From Streptomyces otsuchiensis (lineage in GTDB: Bacteria; Actinomycetota; Actinomycetes; Streptomycetales; Streptomycetaceae): 44,474 bases of DNA. A program made the position numbers and the translations under genes. Where the stretch lies: the NCBI RefSeq assembly GCF_004305975.1, contig NZ_BHZI01000010.1:1-44474 (forward strand), read 5' to 3'. Numbering within the stretch: the stretch's first letter is position 1; each line of letters starts with the position of its first letter. The notes beneath the pieces were generated by a model, which was not told the DNA's origin, did not search any database, and was given only the letters and a program-made list of their open reading frames with translations. Below are positions 1-8,100 of the stretch, piece after piece.

Positions 1-33
1 CCCCCGTACACCGCCACCCACCCCATCGCTCAT
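1..33 (-). CDS. possible 5' end of a divergent gene (partial)
   Basis: Reading leftward from the ATG at 33 gives an open frame that runs off the window (M-S-D-G-V-G-G-G-V-R-G). Only eleven codons are visible and no convincing ribosome binding site precedes the ATG. The call rests on the open frame and the divergent position relative to glpX. In Streptomyces a small DUF4245 membrane protein is often encoded beside glpX, but eleven residues cannot test that. Confidence 0.25.
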   Translation of the reverse strand, partial: MSDGVGGGVRG

Positions 34-146
34 CCGTGGGCCGAAAAGCTCACTTGTAGGGACGACGGCTAGAGTCGAACACATCCCCAGATCCACGGTC
101 ACGGCGCACAGAGACGGTCCGCCCGTGCAGAAAGGTGCGTGTCCCC

Positions 147-1178
147 ATGTCTGATCATCATCTTCCCCCTCCGCTGGAGGTCAGCCCGGAGGCGCCCGAC
201 CGCAACCTGGCGCTGGAGCTGGTCCGTGTCACGGAGGCCGGCGCGATGGCCTCCGGCCGCTGGGTGGGCCGCGGTGACAAGAACGGCGCGGACGCCGCCG
301 CCGTCCGCGCCATGCGCGCCCTGGTCTCCACCGTCTCGATGAACGGCGTGGTCGTCATCGGTGAGGGCGAGAAGGACGAAGCCCCGATGCTGTACAACGG
401 CGAGCGCGTCGGCGACGGCACCGGGGCCGAGTGCGATGTCGCCGTGGACCCGGTGGACGGCACCACGCTCACCGCCAAGGGCATGGGCAACGCCGTCTCC
501 GTGCTGGCGGTCGCCGACCGGGGCGCGATGTTCGACCCGAGCGCGGTCTTCTACATGGACAAGCTGGTGACGGGGCCCGAGGCCGCCGAGTTCGTCGACA
601 TCGACGCGCCCGTGGCCGTCAACATCCGCCGCGTCGCCAAGGCGAAGGGCGGCTCGCCCGAGGACGTGACCGTCTGCGTCCTGGACCGTCCGCGCCACGA
701 GGACATCGTGCGTGAGATCCGCGCCTCGGGCGCCCGCATCCGGTTCATCGCCGACGGGGACGTGGCGGGTGCCATCGCGGCCGTGCGCGACGGCACGGGC
801 GTGGACCTGCTGCTGGGGATCGGCGGCACCCCCGAGGGCATCATCGCGGCCTGCGCCATCAAGTGCCTCGGCGGCACCATCCAGGGCAAGCTGTGGCCCA
901 AGGACGCGGCCGAACGGCAGCAGGCCCTGGACGCCGGGCACGACCTGGACCGGGTGCTCCACACAGACGACCTGGTCAGCGGCGACAACGTCTTCTTCGT
1001 CGCCACGGGGATCACCGACGGCGACCTGCTCCGTGGCGTGCGCTATCGCGCCGAGACGGCGACCACCCAGTCACTGGTGGTCCGCTCGAAGTCGGGCACG
1101 ATCCGCCAGATCGACTCCACGCACCGGCTGTCCAAGCTGCGCGCCTACAGCGCCGTCAACTTCGACCAGGCACGCTGA
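147..1178 (+). CDS. glpX: class II fructose-1,6-bisphosphatase (GlpX)
   Basis: This 343-residue protein hydrolyses fructose 1,6-bisphosphate to fructose 6-phosphate, the gluconeogenic step, in the cytosol. It is full length for the GlpX family. The metal-binding inositol-phosphatase-type motifs are visible: [10 protein letters not shown] near residues 72-81 and DPVDGTT at 101-107. The [10 protein letters not shown] loop typical of GlpX follows in the second half. An in-frame GTG lies at 135, but the AAAGG box at 131-135 overlaps it and sits 11 bases before the ATG at 147, so the ATG is preferred. A TAGAGT hexamer at 70-75 could be a -10 box; no clear -35 was found. The gene is monocistronic and convergent with the WhiB-like gene. 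Confidence 0.96.
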   Translation: MSDHHLPPPLEVSPEAPDRNLALELVRVTEAGAMASGRWVGRGDKNGADAAAVRAMRALVSTVSMNGVVVIGEGEKDEAPMLYNGERVGDGTGAECDVAVDPVDGTTLTAKGMGNAVSVLAVADRGAMFDPSAVFYMDKLVTGPEAAEFVDIDAPVAVNIRRVAKAKGGSPEDVTVCVLDRPRHEDIVREIRASGARIRFIADGDVAGAIAAVRDGTGVDLLLGIGGTPEGIIAACAIKCLGGTIQGKLWPKDAAERQQALDAGHDLDRVLHTDDLVSGDNVFFVATGITDGDLLRGVRYRAETATTQSLVVRSKSGTIRQIDSTHRLSKLRAYSAVNFDQAR

Positions 1179-1260
1179 CACCACGCCTCCGGCCTCCCGT
1201 TCGTCCGGCACGCGTGACAGCGGGCCGGACGGACGGAAGGCAGTGGCGAGTGGGCCGGGC

Positions 1261-1593
1261 TCAGGCCGCCTCGGCGGCCTGCCGCCGACGGCGACGTCCC
1301 AGAACCACGCGGCGTTCCGCGGCGGTCAGACCGCCCCAGACTCCGTACGGCTCGGGCTGGAGCAGGGCGTGCTCGCGGCACTCCAGCAGCACCGGGCACC
1401 GGGCGCACACCGACTTGGCGGCCTGCTCCCGGGAGAGCCGGGCGGCCGTGGGCTCCTGGGAGGGCGCGAAGAACAACCCTGCCTCGTCCCGCTGGCACGC
1501 GGCTTCGGAATGCCACGGGCCCGCGAGGTCTCTCCGTATGGGCTGCGCCGGGGCAGCCGGAGACCACTGGGACTCGTGAGGCGATTGCAGCAC
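1261..1593 (-). CDS. WhiB-like iron-sulfur transcriptional regulator
   Basis: This 110-residue protein carries the complete WhiB signature: four cysteines that ligate a 4Fe-4S cluster (C33, C63, C66, C72 in a C-x29-C-x2-C-x5-C pattern), the GVWGG turn at 84-88, and a basic C-terminal tail (RRRRR) for DNA contact. Wbl proteins bind sigma factor region 4 and control development or stress genes. The frame is open well upstream, but the GTG at 1593 has an AGGAG box six bases before it (1600-1604), which decides the start. A wbl gene beside glpX is a common Streptomyces arrangement. I do not assign a wbl letter. Confidence 0.93.
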   Translation of the reverse strand: MLQSPHESQWSPAAPAQPIRRDLAGPWHSEAACQRDEAGLFFAPSQEPTAARLSREQAAKSVCARCPVLLECREHALLQPEPYGVWGGLTAAERRVVLGRRRRRQAAEAA

Positions 1594-1965
1594 GGTCAAC
1601 TCCTGAGGACGGCTTCCGGGGGGCTGACAGACCCTCATCCGTCGGCCTGGCGGGCCGGCCGCGGCAGCGCACCACTGATCGGCCATACGAGTGACGGTCC
1701 TCCCTGCCCTACCCGCTGCGCACACGCTTATGCACGGAGAGCCAAACCCGTGGACGTGCGGTAGTCCCCCGAGTCCGCAGCGTGTCCATGGAGCGGCGCG
1801 ACACAGGGCCGCGCACACACAGCGCACTCATCCGGTGACAGCGCACCGTCCGGGTCACGTGCCCCGGGGGTGCGCCGCGCCACGGGGGCACCACCGCCCA
1901 CGGCCGACACGCACGCGGACCGGCGAAGCCCGGGAGGAGCCCGACGCGGCCCGGAGGGGCGGGGA
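1594..1965. other. intergenic region upstream of the WhiB-like gene
   Basis: About 370 bases without a supportable gene. The open frames here have no ribosome binding site and no recognisable domain. It must hold the wbl promoter on the minus strand and the 3' end of the DUF1707 transcript. I see no strong terminator hairpin or palindrome in it. Confidence 0.5.
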
Positions 1966-2622
1966 TCAGCCCTGTTCGTCACGCAGGTTGCGCACCTGCT
2001 TGCCGACGGCCGGTCCGGCGTCGACGCCACCGCAGATGGCGACGCCCCGCACGGTGATCACCGGTGCGTCGGGGTCGCGGGAGACGGTCTCGGTGTTGCC
2101 GAAGCCGCCCAGGATGCCGCTGCCCTCGGAGCGCAGCGTGACGTTCTCCGGGACCGTGATGTCGACGCCTCCGCAGATGGCGGTGACGTTGATCACGACC
2201 TCGGGGTGCTCGAAGATCGCCTCGGAGAGGTCGAGGTCCACCCCGCCGCAGATGGCGACGACGTTGACCACCGCGCCTACGCGCCAGGTCCCCTCACGGC
2301 TGGCGCCGCCGAGGATCGCCACGATGTTGCGGGAGGCACCCGAGCCGGGCCCCGGCCGCGCGGGGCCGGGGCGGGGGTTCGGCCGGGGCGCCTGCCGCTG
2401 TCCGGCCGGCAGGTCCCGGATCAGGACGTCCAGCTCCGGCACGGTCTTGGCACAGTAGACGCGCTCGATGCGGTCCGCGTGTTCCTCGGCCTCCAGGCGG
2501 CCCTCGGCCAGCGCCTCACGCAGGATGTCCGCGATCCGGTCGCGGTCCGCGTCGGAGGCGCGGACGGCGGGCTGATCACTCTGCTTCTCGAGGGGCACGG
2601 CGGGCCGCTTGTCGGTGCTCAC
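1966..2622 (-). CDS. DUF1707 / LiaF-like C-terminal domain protein
   Basis: This 218-residue soluble protein has an N-terminal DUF1707 domain (about residues 20-72; RASDADRDRIADILREAL and the DRIERVY and LIRDLP segments). A Pro/Gly/Arg linker follows, then a C-terminal region of repeated short strands: AILGG, AICGGVD three times, and ILGGFG. This resembles the cell-wall-active-antibiotics-response (LiaF/DUF2154) beta domain. Function is unknown. The GTG start at 2622 has no Shine-Dalgarno sequence, but a TAACCT hexamer (plus-strand 2629-2634) ends six bases before it, so a leaderless transcript is plausible. The repeated AICGGVD units are visible in DNA as recurring CCGCAGATGGCG blocks. Confidence 0.85.
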   Translation of the reverse strand: MSTDKRPAVPLEKQSDQPAVRASDADRDRIADILREALAEGRLEAEEHADRIERVYCAKTVPELDVLIRDLPAGQRQAPRPNPRPGPARPGPGSGASRNIVAILGGASREGTWRVGAVVNVVAICGGVDLDLSEAIFEHPEVVINVTAICGGVDITVPENVTLRSEGSGILGGFGNTETVSRDPDAPVITVRGVAICGGVDAGPAVGKQVRNLRDEQG

Positions 2623-2804
2623 TGGCTCAGGTTAGCGAGCGGTGGCCGGGCCCACCAGGGTCGACGGCGCGCTTCAGGGAGGAGTCAGGGCCGTTGTCAG
2701 GGCCGCCTCAGGGCCCGCGCTCAGGGGCGCCGTCACCGCAGCCCCGCCGCGGTGCCGTATCGCGGCCCCGCCGCAGAGGGCGACGCGCCGCGGCGGCCTC
2801 GGGT

Positions 2805-3779
2805 TCAGCGGCGGCCGGGGCGGGCCTCGGGCACCGCGGGGACCACCCGGACCGGCAGCGAGCGCAGCACGCGGCGCAGCCCGGCGCCCAGCGCGGCGAA
2901 CTCGGCGGCCCGGGCGGTGCCGGCGCGGGTCACCAGCGCGATGCGGCGGGTCGGCGCGGGGGCGGCGAAGTGGCCGGTGGCCAGGTCGTGGCTGCGGGCC
3001 GTCTCGGCGTCCAGCGCGGTGCGCGGCAGCAGCGTCACGCCCATGCCGCCGGCGACGAGCTGGACCAGGGTGGCGAGCCCGGCCGCGCCGGCGGCGGGGC
3101 CGGGGCCCTCGCGCCCGGCGTGGCGGCAGATGTCCAGCGCCTGGTCCCGCAGGCAGTGGCCGTGGTCGAGCAGGATGAGGTCGAGGTCGCGCAGCGCGTC
3201 CCGGGGGATGTCGGTGCGTCCGGCCAGCGGGTGGTCCCTGGGGGTGACGACGCAGATGTCCTCGTCGAAGAGGGGCAGTTCGGTGAGGCCGGGAACACCG
3301 AGGGGGACGGCGAGCAGCAGCACGTCCAGGCGGCCGGAGAGCAGTCCGTCCAGCAGCGGCGCGGTCTGCTCCTCGGTGACGGCCAGGTCGAGGGCCGGGT
3401 ACTCCTCGCGCACCAGCCGGAGCACACCGGGCAGCAGGTAGGGGGCGCAGGTGGGGATGACCCCGAGGCGGAGCGAGCCGGTGAACGGGGCGCGTGCCGC
3501 CTCGGCCTCCTCCATGAGGTCCCCGACCGCGTCGAGTACGGCGCGGGCGCGGCCGGCGAGCCGTTCACCCGCGGGGGTGAGCAGGACACGCCGTGTGGTG
3601 CGCTCCACAAGGGTGACGTCGAGGATGTCCTCCAGGGCCGCGACGGCACCCGAAAGAGCCGGTTGGCTCATGCCGATGGCGGCTGCGGCCTCCCGGAAAT
3701 GAAGGTGTTCGGCGACCGCCAGGAAGGCCCTGAGCTGGGAGACCGTGGGTTGGCGCAGTCCCGCCGAACGCACCGACAC
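2805..3779 (-). CDS. oxyR: LysR-family peroxide sensor OxyR
   Basis: This 324-residue protein has an N-terminal winged helix (SQLRAFLAVAEHLHFREAA, then MSQPALSGAVAALE) and a LysR substrate-binding domain. Two cysteines, C209 and C218 in CLRDQALDIC, keep the nine-residue spacing of the redox pair C199/C208 of E. coli OxyR, so it should sense H2O2 through a disulfide. It is divergent from ahpC-ahpD, the classic target arrangement. The frame extends to a TTG at 3830, but a GGGAG box lies nine bases before the GTG at 3779 and homology begins just after it. The shared intergenic region probably carries the operator for both directions. Confidence 0.95.
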   Translation of the reverse strand: MSVRSAGLRQPTVSQLRAFLAVAEHLHFREAAAAIGMSQPALSGAVAALEDILDVTLVERTTRRVLLTPAGERLAGRARAVLDAVGDLMEEAEAARAPFTGSLRLGVIPTCAPYLLPGVLRLVREEYPALDLAVTEEQTAPLLDGLLSGRLDVLLLAVPLGVPGLTELPLFDEDICVVTPRDHPLAGRTDIPRDALRDLDLILLDHGHCLRDQALDICRHAGREGPGPAAGAAGLATLVQLVAGGMGVTLLPRTALDAETARSHDLATGHFAAPAPTRRIALVTRAGTARAAEFAALGAGLRRVLRSLPVRVVPAVPEARPGRR

Positions 3780-3910
3780 TGATAAACACTCCCGATCAAC
3801 CGTACAGAACCTGGCTATTTCCGTGATCAACGCCGGATGTGACAGCGTGAGTCGCGTCCAACCCTCGGAAAGCCCCCGTAAGGGTACTTTCCCCGTGCAA
3901 GGAGATCACG
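3780..3910. promoter_or_regulatory. oxyR-ahpC divergent control region
   Basis: This region must hold the oxyR and ahpC promoters and, by analogy with other actinobacterial oxyR-ahpC pairs, the OxyR operator. The heptamer GATCAAC occurs twice in the same orientation, at 3794-3800 and 3825-3831, 31 bp apart (about three helical turns). A GGCTATTT segment lies between the copies. LysR tetramers contact sites spaced by whole helical turns, so the repeats may be part of the operator. The AAGGAG box at about 3899-3904 belongs to ahpC. Confidence 0.5.
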
Positions 3911-4465
3911 TTGCTCACCGTTGGTGACAAGTTCCCCGAGTTCGAGCTGACCGCCTGTGTCTCGCTGGAGAAGGGCAAGGAGTTCGACACGATCAACCAC
4001 AAGACCTACGAGGGCTCGTGGAAGGTCTACTTCGCCTGGCCGATGGACTTCACCTTCGTCTGCCCCACCGAGATCGCCGCCTTCGGCAAGCTCCAGGACG
4101 AGTTCGCCGACCGTGACGCGCAGATCCTCGGCTTCTCGCTCGACACGCAGTTCGTCCACCACGCGTGGCGCCGTGACCACGAGGACCTCCGCGACCTCCC
4201 CTTCCCGATGATGTCCGACGTGCAGCGCGAGCTCTGCTCCGCCCTCGGCATCCTCGGCGAGGACGGCCTGCCCATGCGCGCCGTCTTCATCGTCGACCCG
4301 AACAACGAGATCCAGTTCTCCATGGTGACCGCCGGCTCCGTCGGCCGGAACCCCAAGGAGGTCCTGCGGGTCCTCGACGCCCTGCAGACCGACGAGCTGT
4401 GCCCCTGCAACTGGAGCAAGGGCGAGGACACCCTCGACCCGGTCTCGCTGCTCGCGGGCGAGTGA
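3911..4465 (+). CDS. ahpC: alkyl hydroperoxide reductase, peroxiredoxin AhpC
   Basis: This 184-residue typical 2-Cys peroxiredoxin reduces H2O2 and organic peroxides. The peroxidatic cysteine is C51 in the FTFVCPTE motif. The C-terminal ELCPCNW segment carries C164 and C166, the two-cysteine arrangement of AhpD-linked actinobacterial AhpC. The start is a TTG at 3911 with an AAGGAG box about seven bases upstream; no in-frame ATG lies nearby. It is followed after 112 bases by ahpD, its electron donor, and is divergent from oxyR, so induction by oxidised OxyR is expected. Confidence 0.97.
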   Translation: MLTVGDKFPEFELTACVSLEKGKEFDTINHKTYEGSWKVYFAWPMDFTFVCPTEIAAFGKLQDEFADRDAQILGFSLDTQFVHHAWRRDHEDLRDLPFPMMSDVQRELCSALGILGEDGLPMRAVFIVDPNNEIQFSMVTAGSVGRNPKEVLRVLDALQTDELCPCNWSKGEDTLDPVSLLAGE

Positions 4466-4577
4466 GCGGACCACACCCAGCGGTGACGCCGCCGGCGACA
4501 GCGCCGGCGGCGGGTTCGGGCGGAACAGCGTCCGGCACTACAGCGTCCGGCGGAACAGCGGAGACGGGAGAACGACC

Positions 4578-5111
4578 ATGGCACTGGACGACCTGAAGGC
4601 GGCCATACCGGCCTACGCCAAGGACCTCAAGCTCAACCTCAGCTCGGTGATCGGCAACTCCGAGCTGCCGGCCCAGCAGCTCTGGGGCACGGTGCTGGCC
4701 TGCGCCATCGCCGCCCGCTCCCCGATCGTGCTGCGCGAGCTGGAGCCCGAGGCCCGCAAGGAGCTGTCCGAGGAGGCGTACACCGCCGCCAAGGCGGCCG
4801 CCGCCGTCATGGCGATGAACAACGTCTTCTACCGCACCCGGCACCTGCTGTCGGACCCGGAGTACGGCACGCTCCGCGCGGGCCTGCGGATGAACGTCAT
4901 CGGCAACCCCGGCGTGGACAAGACCGACTTCGAGCTGTGGTCGCTCGCCGTCTCCGCCGTCAACGGCTGCGGCCAGTGCCTGGACTCGCACGAGCAGGTG
5001 CTGCGCAAGGCGGGCGTGGACCGCGAGACCGTCCAGGAGGCGTTCAAGATCGCCGCCGTGGTCCAGGCCGTGGCCCTCACCCTCGACGCCGAGGCGACGC
5101 TCTCCTCCTGA
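4578..5111 (+). CDS. ahpD: alkylhydroperoxidase AhpD
   Basis: This 177-residue protein is the AhpD partner that passes electrons to AhpC. The catalytic C-x-x-C is C131-G-Q-C134, followed by D-S-H138, matching the CxxC/His site of the AhpD-CMD fold. The protein is almost all helical and of normal family length. The ATG is preceded by a GGGAG box (about 4564-4568). Cotranscription with ahpC is likely; the spacer contains a GC-rich direct repeat (GCGTCCGGC units near 4528-4556). A strong terminator follows. Confidence 0.96.
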   Translation: MALDDLKAAIPAYAKDLKLNLSSVIGNSELPAQQLWGTVLACAIAARSPIVLRELEPEARKELSEEAYTAAKAAAAVMAMNNVFYRTRHLLSDPEYGTLRAGLRMNVIGNPGVDKTDFELWSLAVSAVNGCGQCLDSHEQVLRKAGVDRETVQEAFKIAAVVQAVALTLDAEATLSS

Positions 5112-5165
5112 ACCACCCCGGACCCGCTTCCGGCCGCTTCCGGCCGGAGCGTGCTCGACGCTCAT

Positions 5166-5217
5166 GCCGAGGGCCCGGAACCCCTGTGATCCACAGCTTG
5201 AGTTCCGGGCCCTCGGC
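5166..5217. terminator. bidirectional terminator between ahpD and the SpoIIE-type gene
   Basis: A perfect 16-bp inverted repeat, GCCGAGGGCCCGGAAC at 5166-5181 and its complement at 5202-5217, encloses a 20-base loop. That loop holds a second small hairpin, CTGTG-ATC-CACAG (5184-5196). It sits between two convergent genes and can stop transcription from both sides. There is no U-tract, as is usual in Streptomyces. Confidence 0.9.
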
Positions 5218-5249
5218 GTGTGTGCCGGTGGCGCCGTCAGCGCACCGTG

Positions 5250-7166
5250 TCAGCGCACCGTCATCTCGAACCAGACCAGCTTGCCCGTGCCGAGCCGCGT
5301 GGCGCCCCAGCGCCGTGCCAGCCGCTGCACGAGGACGAGACCGCGGCCGCCCTCGTCGGCGGGGCCGGCCTGCCGGAGCCTGGGCAGCTGGGGGACGTCG
5401 TCACCGACCTCGCAACGCAGCGCCTCGGTACGCAGCAGCCGCAGCGTCACCGGGCGTTCGGCGTAGCGGACCGCGTTGGTGACCACCTCGCTGACCAGCA
5501 GCTCCACCGAGTCGAGCAGGTCCTCCAGCCCCCACCGGGTCAGGCTGTCACGCACCTGGCGGCGGGCGAGGCGGACCGAGTCGGCGCGCGGCGGGAGCCG
5601 CAGCAGCACCACGTCCTCCGGCGCCACCCCCTCGAACTGGGCGGCGAGCAGCGCGATGTCGTCGTCCCGGTCGCCGGGGCCGGCGATATCCAGGATCTCG
5701 TCGCACAGCGCCTCCAGCGGCGCGGCGGCGCCCGGGCGGGTGAGCCGCGCGGTCTCGGTCAGCAGCGCGCGCAGCTGGTCCACGCCGGTGGAGACGTCAC
5801 GGCTGCGCGACTCGACCAGACCGTCGGTGTAGAGCACCAGGGTCGACCCGGCGGGGGCGCTGAGCGTGATCGTCTCGAAGTCCACGCCGCCGACGCCGAT
5901 CGGGGCGTTGGGCGGCAGGTCCACCAGCTCGGTGGTGCCGTCCACGTGCAGCAGCACGGGCGGCGGGTGGCCCGCGTTGGCGGCGGTGATGGTGTGCGCG
6001 ACCGGGTCGTAGACGGCGTAGAGGCAGGTCGCCATCCGGTCCTCGCCGAGCCGCTGGGCCTGCTCGTCGAGGTGGCGCAGCACCTCCTCGGGCGGCAGGT
6101 CCAGCCCGGCCAGGGTCTGCACGGTCGTCCGGAGCTGGCCCATGATCGCGGCCGAGGTGGTGGAGTGGCCCATCACGTCGCCGACGACCAGCGCCATCCG
6201 GCTGCCGGGCAGCGGGATGGCGTCGTACCAGTCGCCGCCGACCCGCGCGGACTGCGCGGCGGCGAGGTAGCGGTGTGCCAGCCGGACGCCGGTGGGCTGC
6301 GGCAGCCGGTCCGGGAGCATGGTGCGCTGGAGTTCGTCGGCGATGGACGCCTCACGGCCGTACAGCACGGCCTTGTCGACGCCGAGCGCGGTGTGGGTCG
6401 CCAGCTGGGCGGCGACCTGGAGGTCGTCGTGGGTGAACGCCACGGTGTCCGGGCGGCGCACGAAGACGGCGATCCCGGTGACGCGCCGGTGGCCGCGCAG
6501 CGGCGCCAGGATCGCGCGGTCCCCGGCGGGGAGCAGCTGATCCGGTCCGGTCAGCTCCTGGAGCGCGCCGCGCGCGACCTCGCCGTCCGCGAAGACCGGG
6601 CGGACGTTGCGCATCGTCTCCGCCAGCGGCCCGTTGGGGACCTGCTCGACCTGGGCCGTCGCGTTGTCCAGCAGCGGGACCGGTCCGGCGCCGCTGCTGC
6701 GCCCGGCCAGCGCCTCCGGCACCCGGTCGGTGCGGCGCAGCCGCAGCACGAACGGGCTGACGGGCTGCTCGTCGCCGACGGGCAGCGGCTCACGCAGGTA
6801 GATGAGGATGGCGTCGGCGAAGGTCGGGACGGTGGCCCGGCACAGGCCGAGGATCGTCTCGTCCAGGTCGAGCCCGCGCGCGATCCGGCGGGTGGCGGAG
6901 CCCACGAACCGGAGCCGTTCGGCGTGGCCCTGCCCGGCGGCCGGGATGCGTCCGGCCGCTCCCCCGCTGTCCGCCGGGTCGGTGGGATGTCCCTGTGCGG
7001 ACGGCTGTTCCGCGCCCCCGTCGGCGGGTTCCGGCGAGCCGGGACGCACCGCATGGTGCTCCTCGGCGGCCGGTTCCGTCCGGGCGTGCGGCATGGACGC
7101 GTTCTCCGCGCACTGCGGAGGTTCCGCCGTACGTGCCGCGGGGTGCGGTGGGGTCGGGTCCGTCAC
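5250..7166 (-). CDS. GAF-SpoIIE/PP2C phosphatase with C-terminal anti-sigma-type ATPase domain
   Basis: This 638-residue protein has a disordered N-terminus (1-80), a GAF-like sensor region (about 85-275), a SpoIIE/PP2C phosphatase domain (about 290-500) and a C-terminal HATPase_c domain. Phosphatase motifs seen are GGDWYDA, VVGDVMGHS, LVLYTDGLVE and DRDDDIALL with the metal-binding aspartates. The ATPase domain has the N-box SEVVTNAVRYA and the G2-type EGGRGLVLVQ. Such RsbU-like fusions dephosphorylate anti-anti-sigma factors and can phosphorylate them, tuning stress sigma factors. The GTG at 7166 gives the full frame, with only a weak upstream GGA-rich site. No partner anti-anti-sigma gene lies beside it. 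Confidence 0.9.
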   Translation of the reverse strand: MTDPTPPHPAARTAEPPQCAENASMPHARTEPAAEEHHAVRPGSPEPADGGAEQPSAQGHPTDPADSGGAAGRIPAAGQGHAERLRFVGSATRRIARGLDLDETILGLCRATVPTFADAILIYLREPLPVGDEQPVSPFVLRLRRTDRVPEALAGRSSGAGPVPLLDNATAQVEQVPNGPLAETMRNVRPVFADGEVARGALQELTGPDQLLPAGDRAILAPLRGHRRVTGIAVFVRRPDTVAFTHDDLQVAAQLATHTALGVDKAVLYGREASIADELQRTMLPDRLPQPTGVRLAHRYLAAAQSARVGGDWYDAIPLPGSRMALVVGDVMGHSTTSAAIMGQLRTTVQTLAGLDLPPEEVLRHLDEQAQRLGEDRMATCLYAVYDPVAHTITAANAGHPPPVLLHVDGTTELVDLPPNAPIGVGGVDFETITLSAPAGSTLVLYTDGLVESRSRDVSTGVDQLRALLTETARLTRPGAAAPLEALCDEILDIAGPGDRDDDIALLAAQFEGVAPEDVVLLRLPPRADSVRLARRQVRDSLTRWGLEDLLDSVELLVSEVVTNAVRYAERPVTLRLLRTEALRCEVGDDVPQLPRLRQAGPADEGGRGLVLVQRLARRWGATRLGTGKLVWFEMTVR

Positions 7167-7269
7167 GGGGGTTGTCCATCCGTCCAGGTGGGAACTGGCG
7201 TGTGGGGCCGAGATGTTGTGATCCGAGGATCGGTGAGGGTTGATCCTACGGTCGAGTCAGGGGTGCGTT

Positions 7270-7995
7270 TCAAGAGGCTCCCGGACCCTCACACATTATG
7301 GGAAGCCCCTGGAGGGCTCGGGAAGGACCGGCCGGACGGTCCCAGTCCGGTGGCAGCACCGGCCTGCGCCACAGCGGATCGGGCCGCCAGGACTCCCAGC
7401 CGTCCCGGAACGGGCCCTGCCAGGAGGTGATCCGTTCGATCGCCGCATGCCCTGCATCCCTTACGCGGGAAGCCCTCTCGGCGCTCAGCAGGCCCACGCG
7501 CTGCGCCTGGGCGAACTCGTCCTCGTCCAGCCAGGACCAGTCGCGGTCGGGCCGGACCGCGATGTCGAGGAAGTAGTCCTCGGAGTCAACACCGCCAGAC
7601 CAACGGGTCAACGGCTCCTCCAGGTTGACGTACCAGTTCCGGAAGCGCCAGCCGCGCTCCCAGAACAGCCAGACCGACCACGGCTCGCCCGGGCGGGCCA
7701 GCTTCAGCACGCCGGCGCCCTTCCAGCGCGCCCGGACCGTGGTGCGCGGTTTGGTGTAGCGGGTGGCCAGCGGCTCCAGGTGCAGGGCGGTGCCGTCGGT
7801 GAGCTGCGGCCGCACGCACTCCGTCCCGGGCGCCACCCACGCGGCGAAGAGGTCGGGGGTGTCCCGGACGACGGTCATCGGACGGCAGATGTGGAAGCCG
7901 TCGGCGCCGTTGGCCCGGTAGCGCCACAGGACGTGGTCGCCGGGCCGCCACCGCCGCCCGGCCGCCCGCTCGCCGCCCGCTCGCTCTGTCGTCAT
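7270..7995 (-). CDS. DUF402 (FomD-like) domain protein
   Basis: This 241-residue soluble protein belongs to the DUF402 family: the KPRTTVRARWKG segment, then NWYVNLEEPLTRW and the SEDYFLDIAV segment with conserved acidic residues. FomD, a characterised member, is a metal-dependent hydrolase of cytidylyl phosphonates. Nucleotide hydrolysis is the likely chemistry, but the substrate here is unknown. The C-terminus is tryptophan- and proline-rich. No ribosome binding site precedes the ATG at 7995; instead the start codon lies inside a long perfect palindrome that may be an operator. Confidence 0.85.
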   Translation of the reverse strand: MTTERAGGERAAGRRWRPGDHVLWRYRANGADGFHICRPMTVVRDTPDLFAAWVAPGTECVRPQLTDGTALHLEPLATRYTKPRTTVRARWKGAGVLKLARPGEPWSVWLFWERGWRFRNWYVNLEEPLTRWSGGVDSEDYFLDIAVRPDRDWSWLDEDEFAQAQRVGLLSAERASRVRDAGHAAIERITSWQGPFRDGWESWRPDPLWRRPVLPPDWDRPAGPSRALQGLPIMCEGPGAS

Positions 7996-8014
7996 ATGCG
8001 GAGCATATGACGAC
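7988..8014. promoter_or_regulatory. 27-bp palindrome spanning the DUF402 start codon
   Basis: GTCGTCATATG (7988-7998) and its exact complement CATATGACGAC (8004-8014) are separated by five bases (CGGAG). The DUF402 ATG (minus strand, 7995-7993) lies in the left arm. The arms are AT-richer than the surroundings and contain CATATG twice. This could be a repressor operator, or an RNA hairpin occluding initiation. It is distinct from the GC-rich terminator 15 bp away. Confidence 0.6.
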
Positions 8015-8028
8015 TCATCATGAGGCCG

Positions 8029-8069
8029 CCGGTACCGCGGCGCCCCGGGCCGGGGCGCCGCGGTACCGG
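8029..8069. terminator. terminator downstream of fumC
   Basis: A near-continuous palindrome pairs 8029-8048 with 8050-8069 (arm beginning CCGGTACCGCGGCGCCCC) around a single central base. It lies 32 bases past the fumC stop on the minus strand and separates fumC from the DUF402 gene. Confidence 0.85.
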
Positions 8070-8100
8070 GAGCGGGCGGGAGAGGTGCGGAGGGGGCCCG

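Noticed and set aside
135-146. Upstream GTG start for glpX
   Set aside because: It overlaps the AAAGG ribosome binding site that fits the ATG at 147.
5220-7430. Long plus-strand open frame opposite the SpoIIE-type gene
   Set aside because: Low-complexity shadow translation. The minus-strand protein has clear GAF, PP2C and ATPase motifs.
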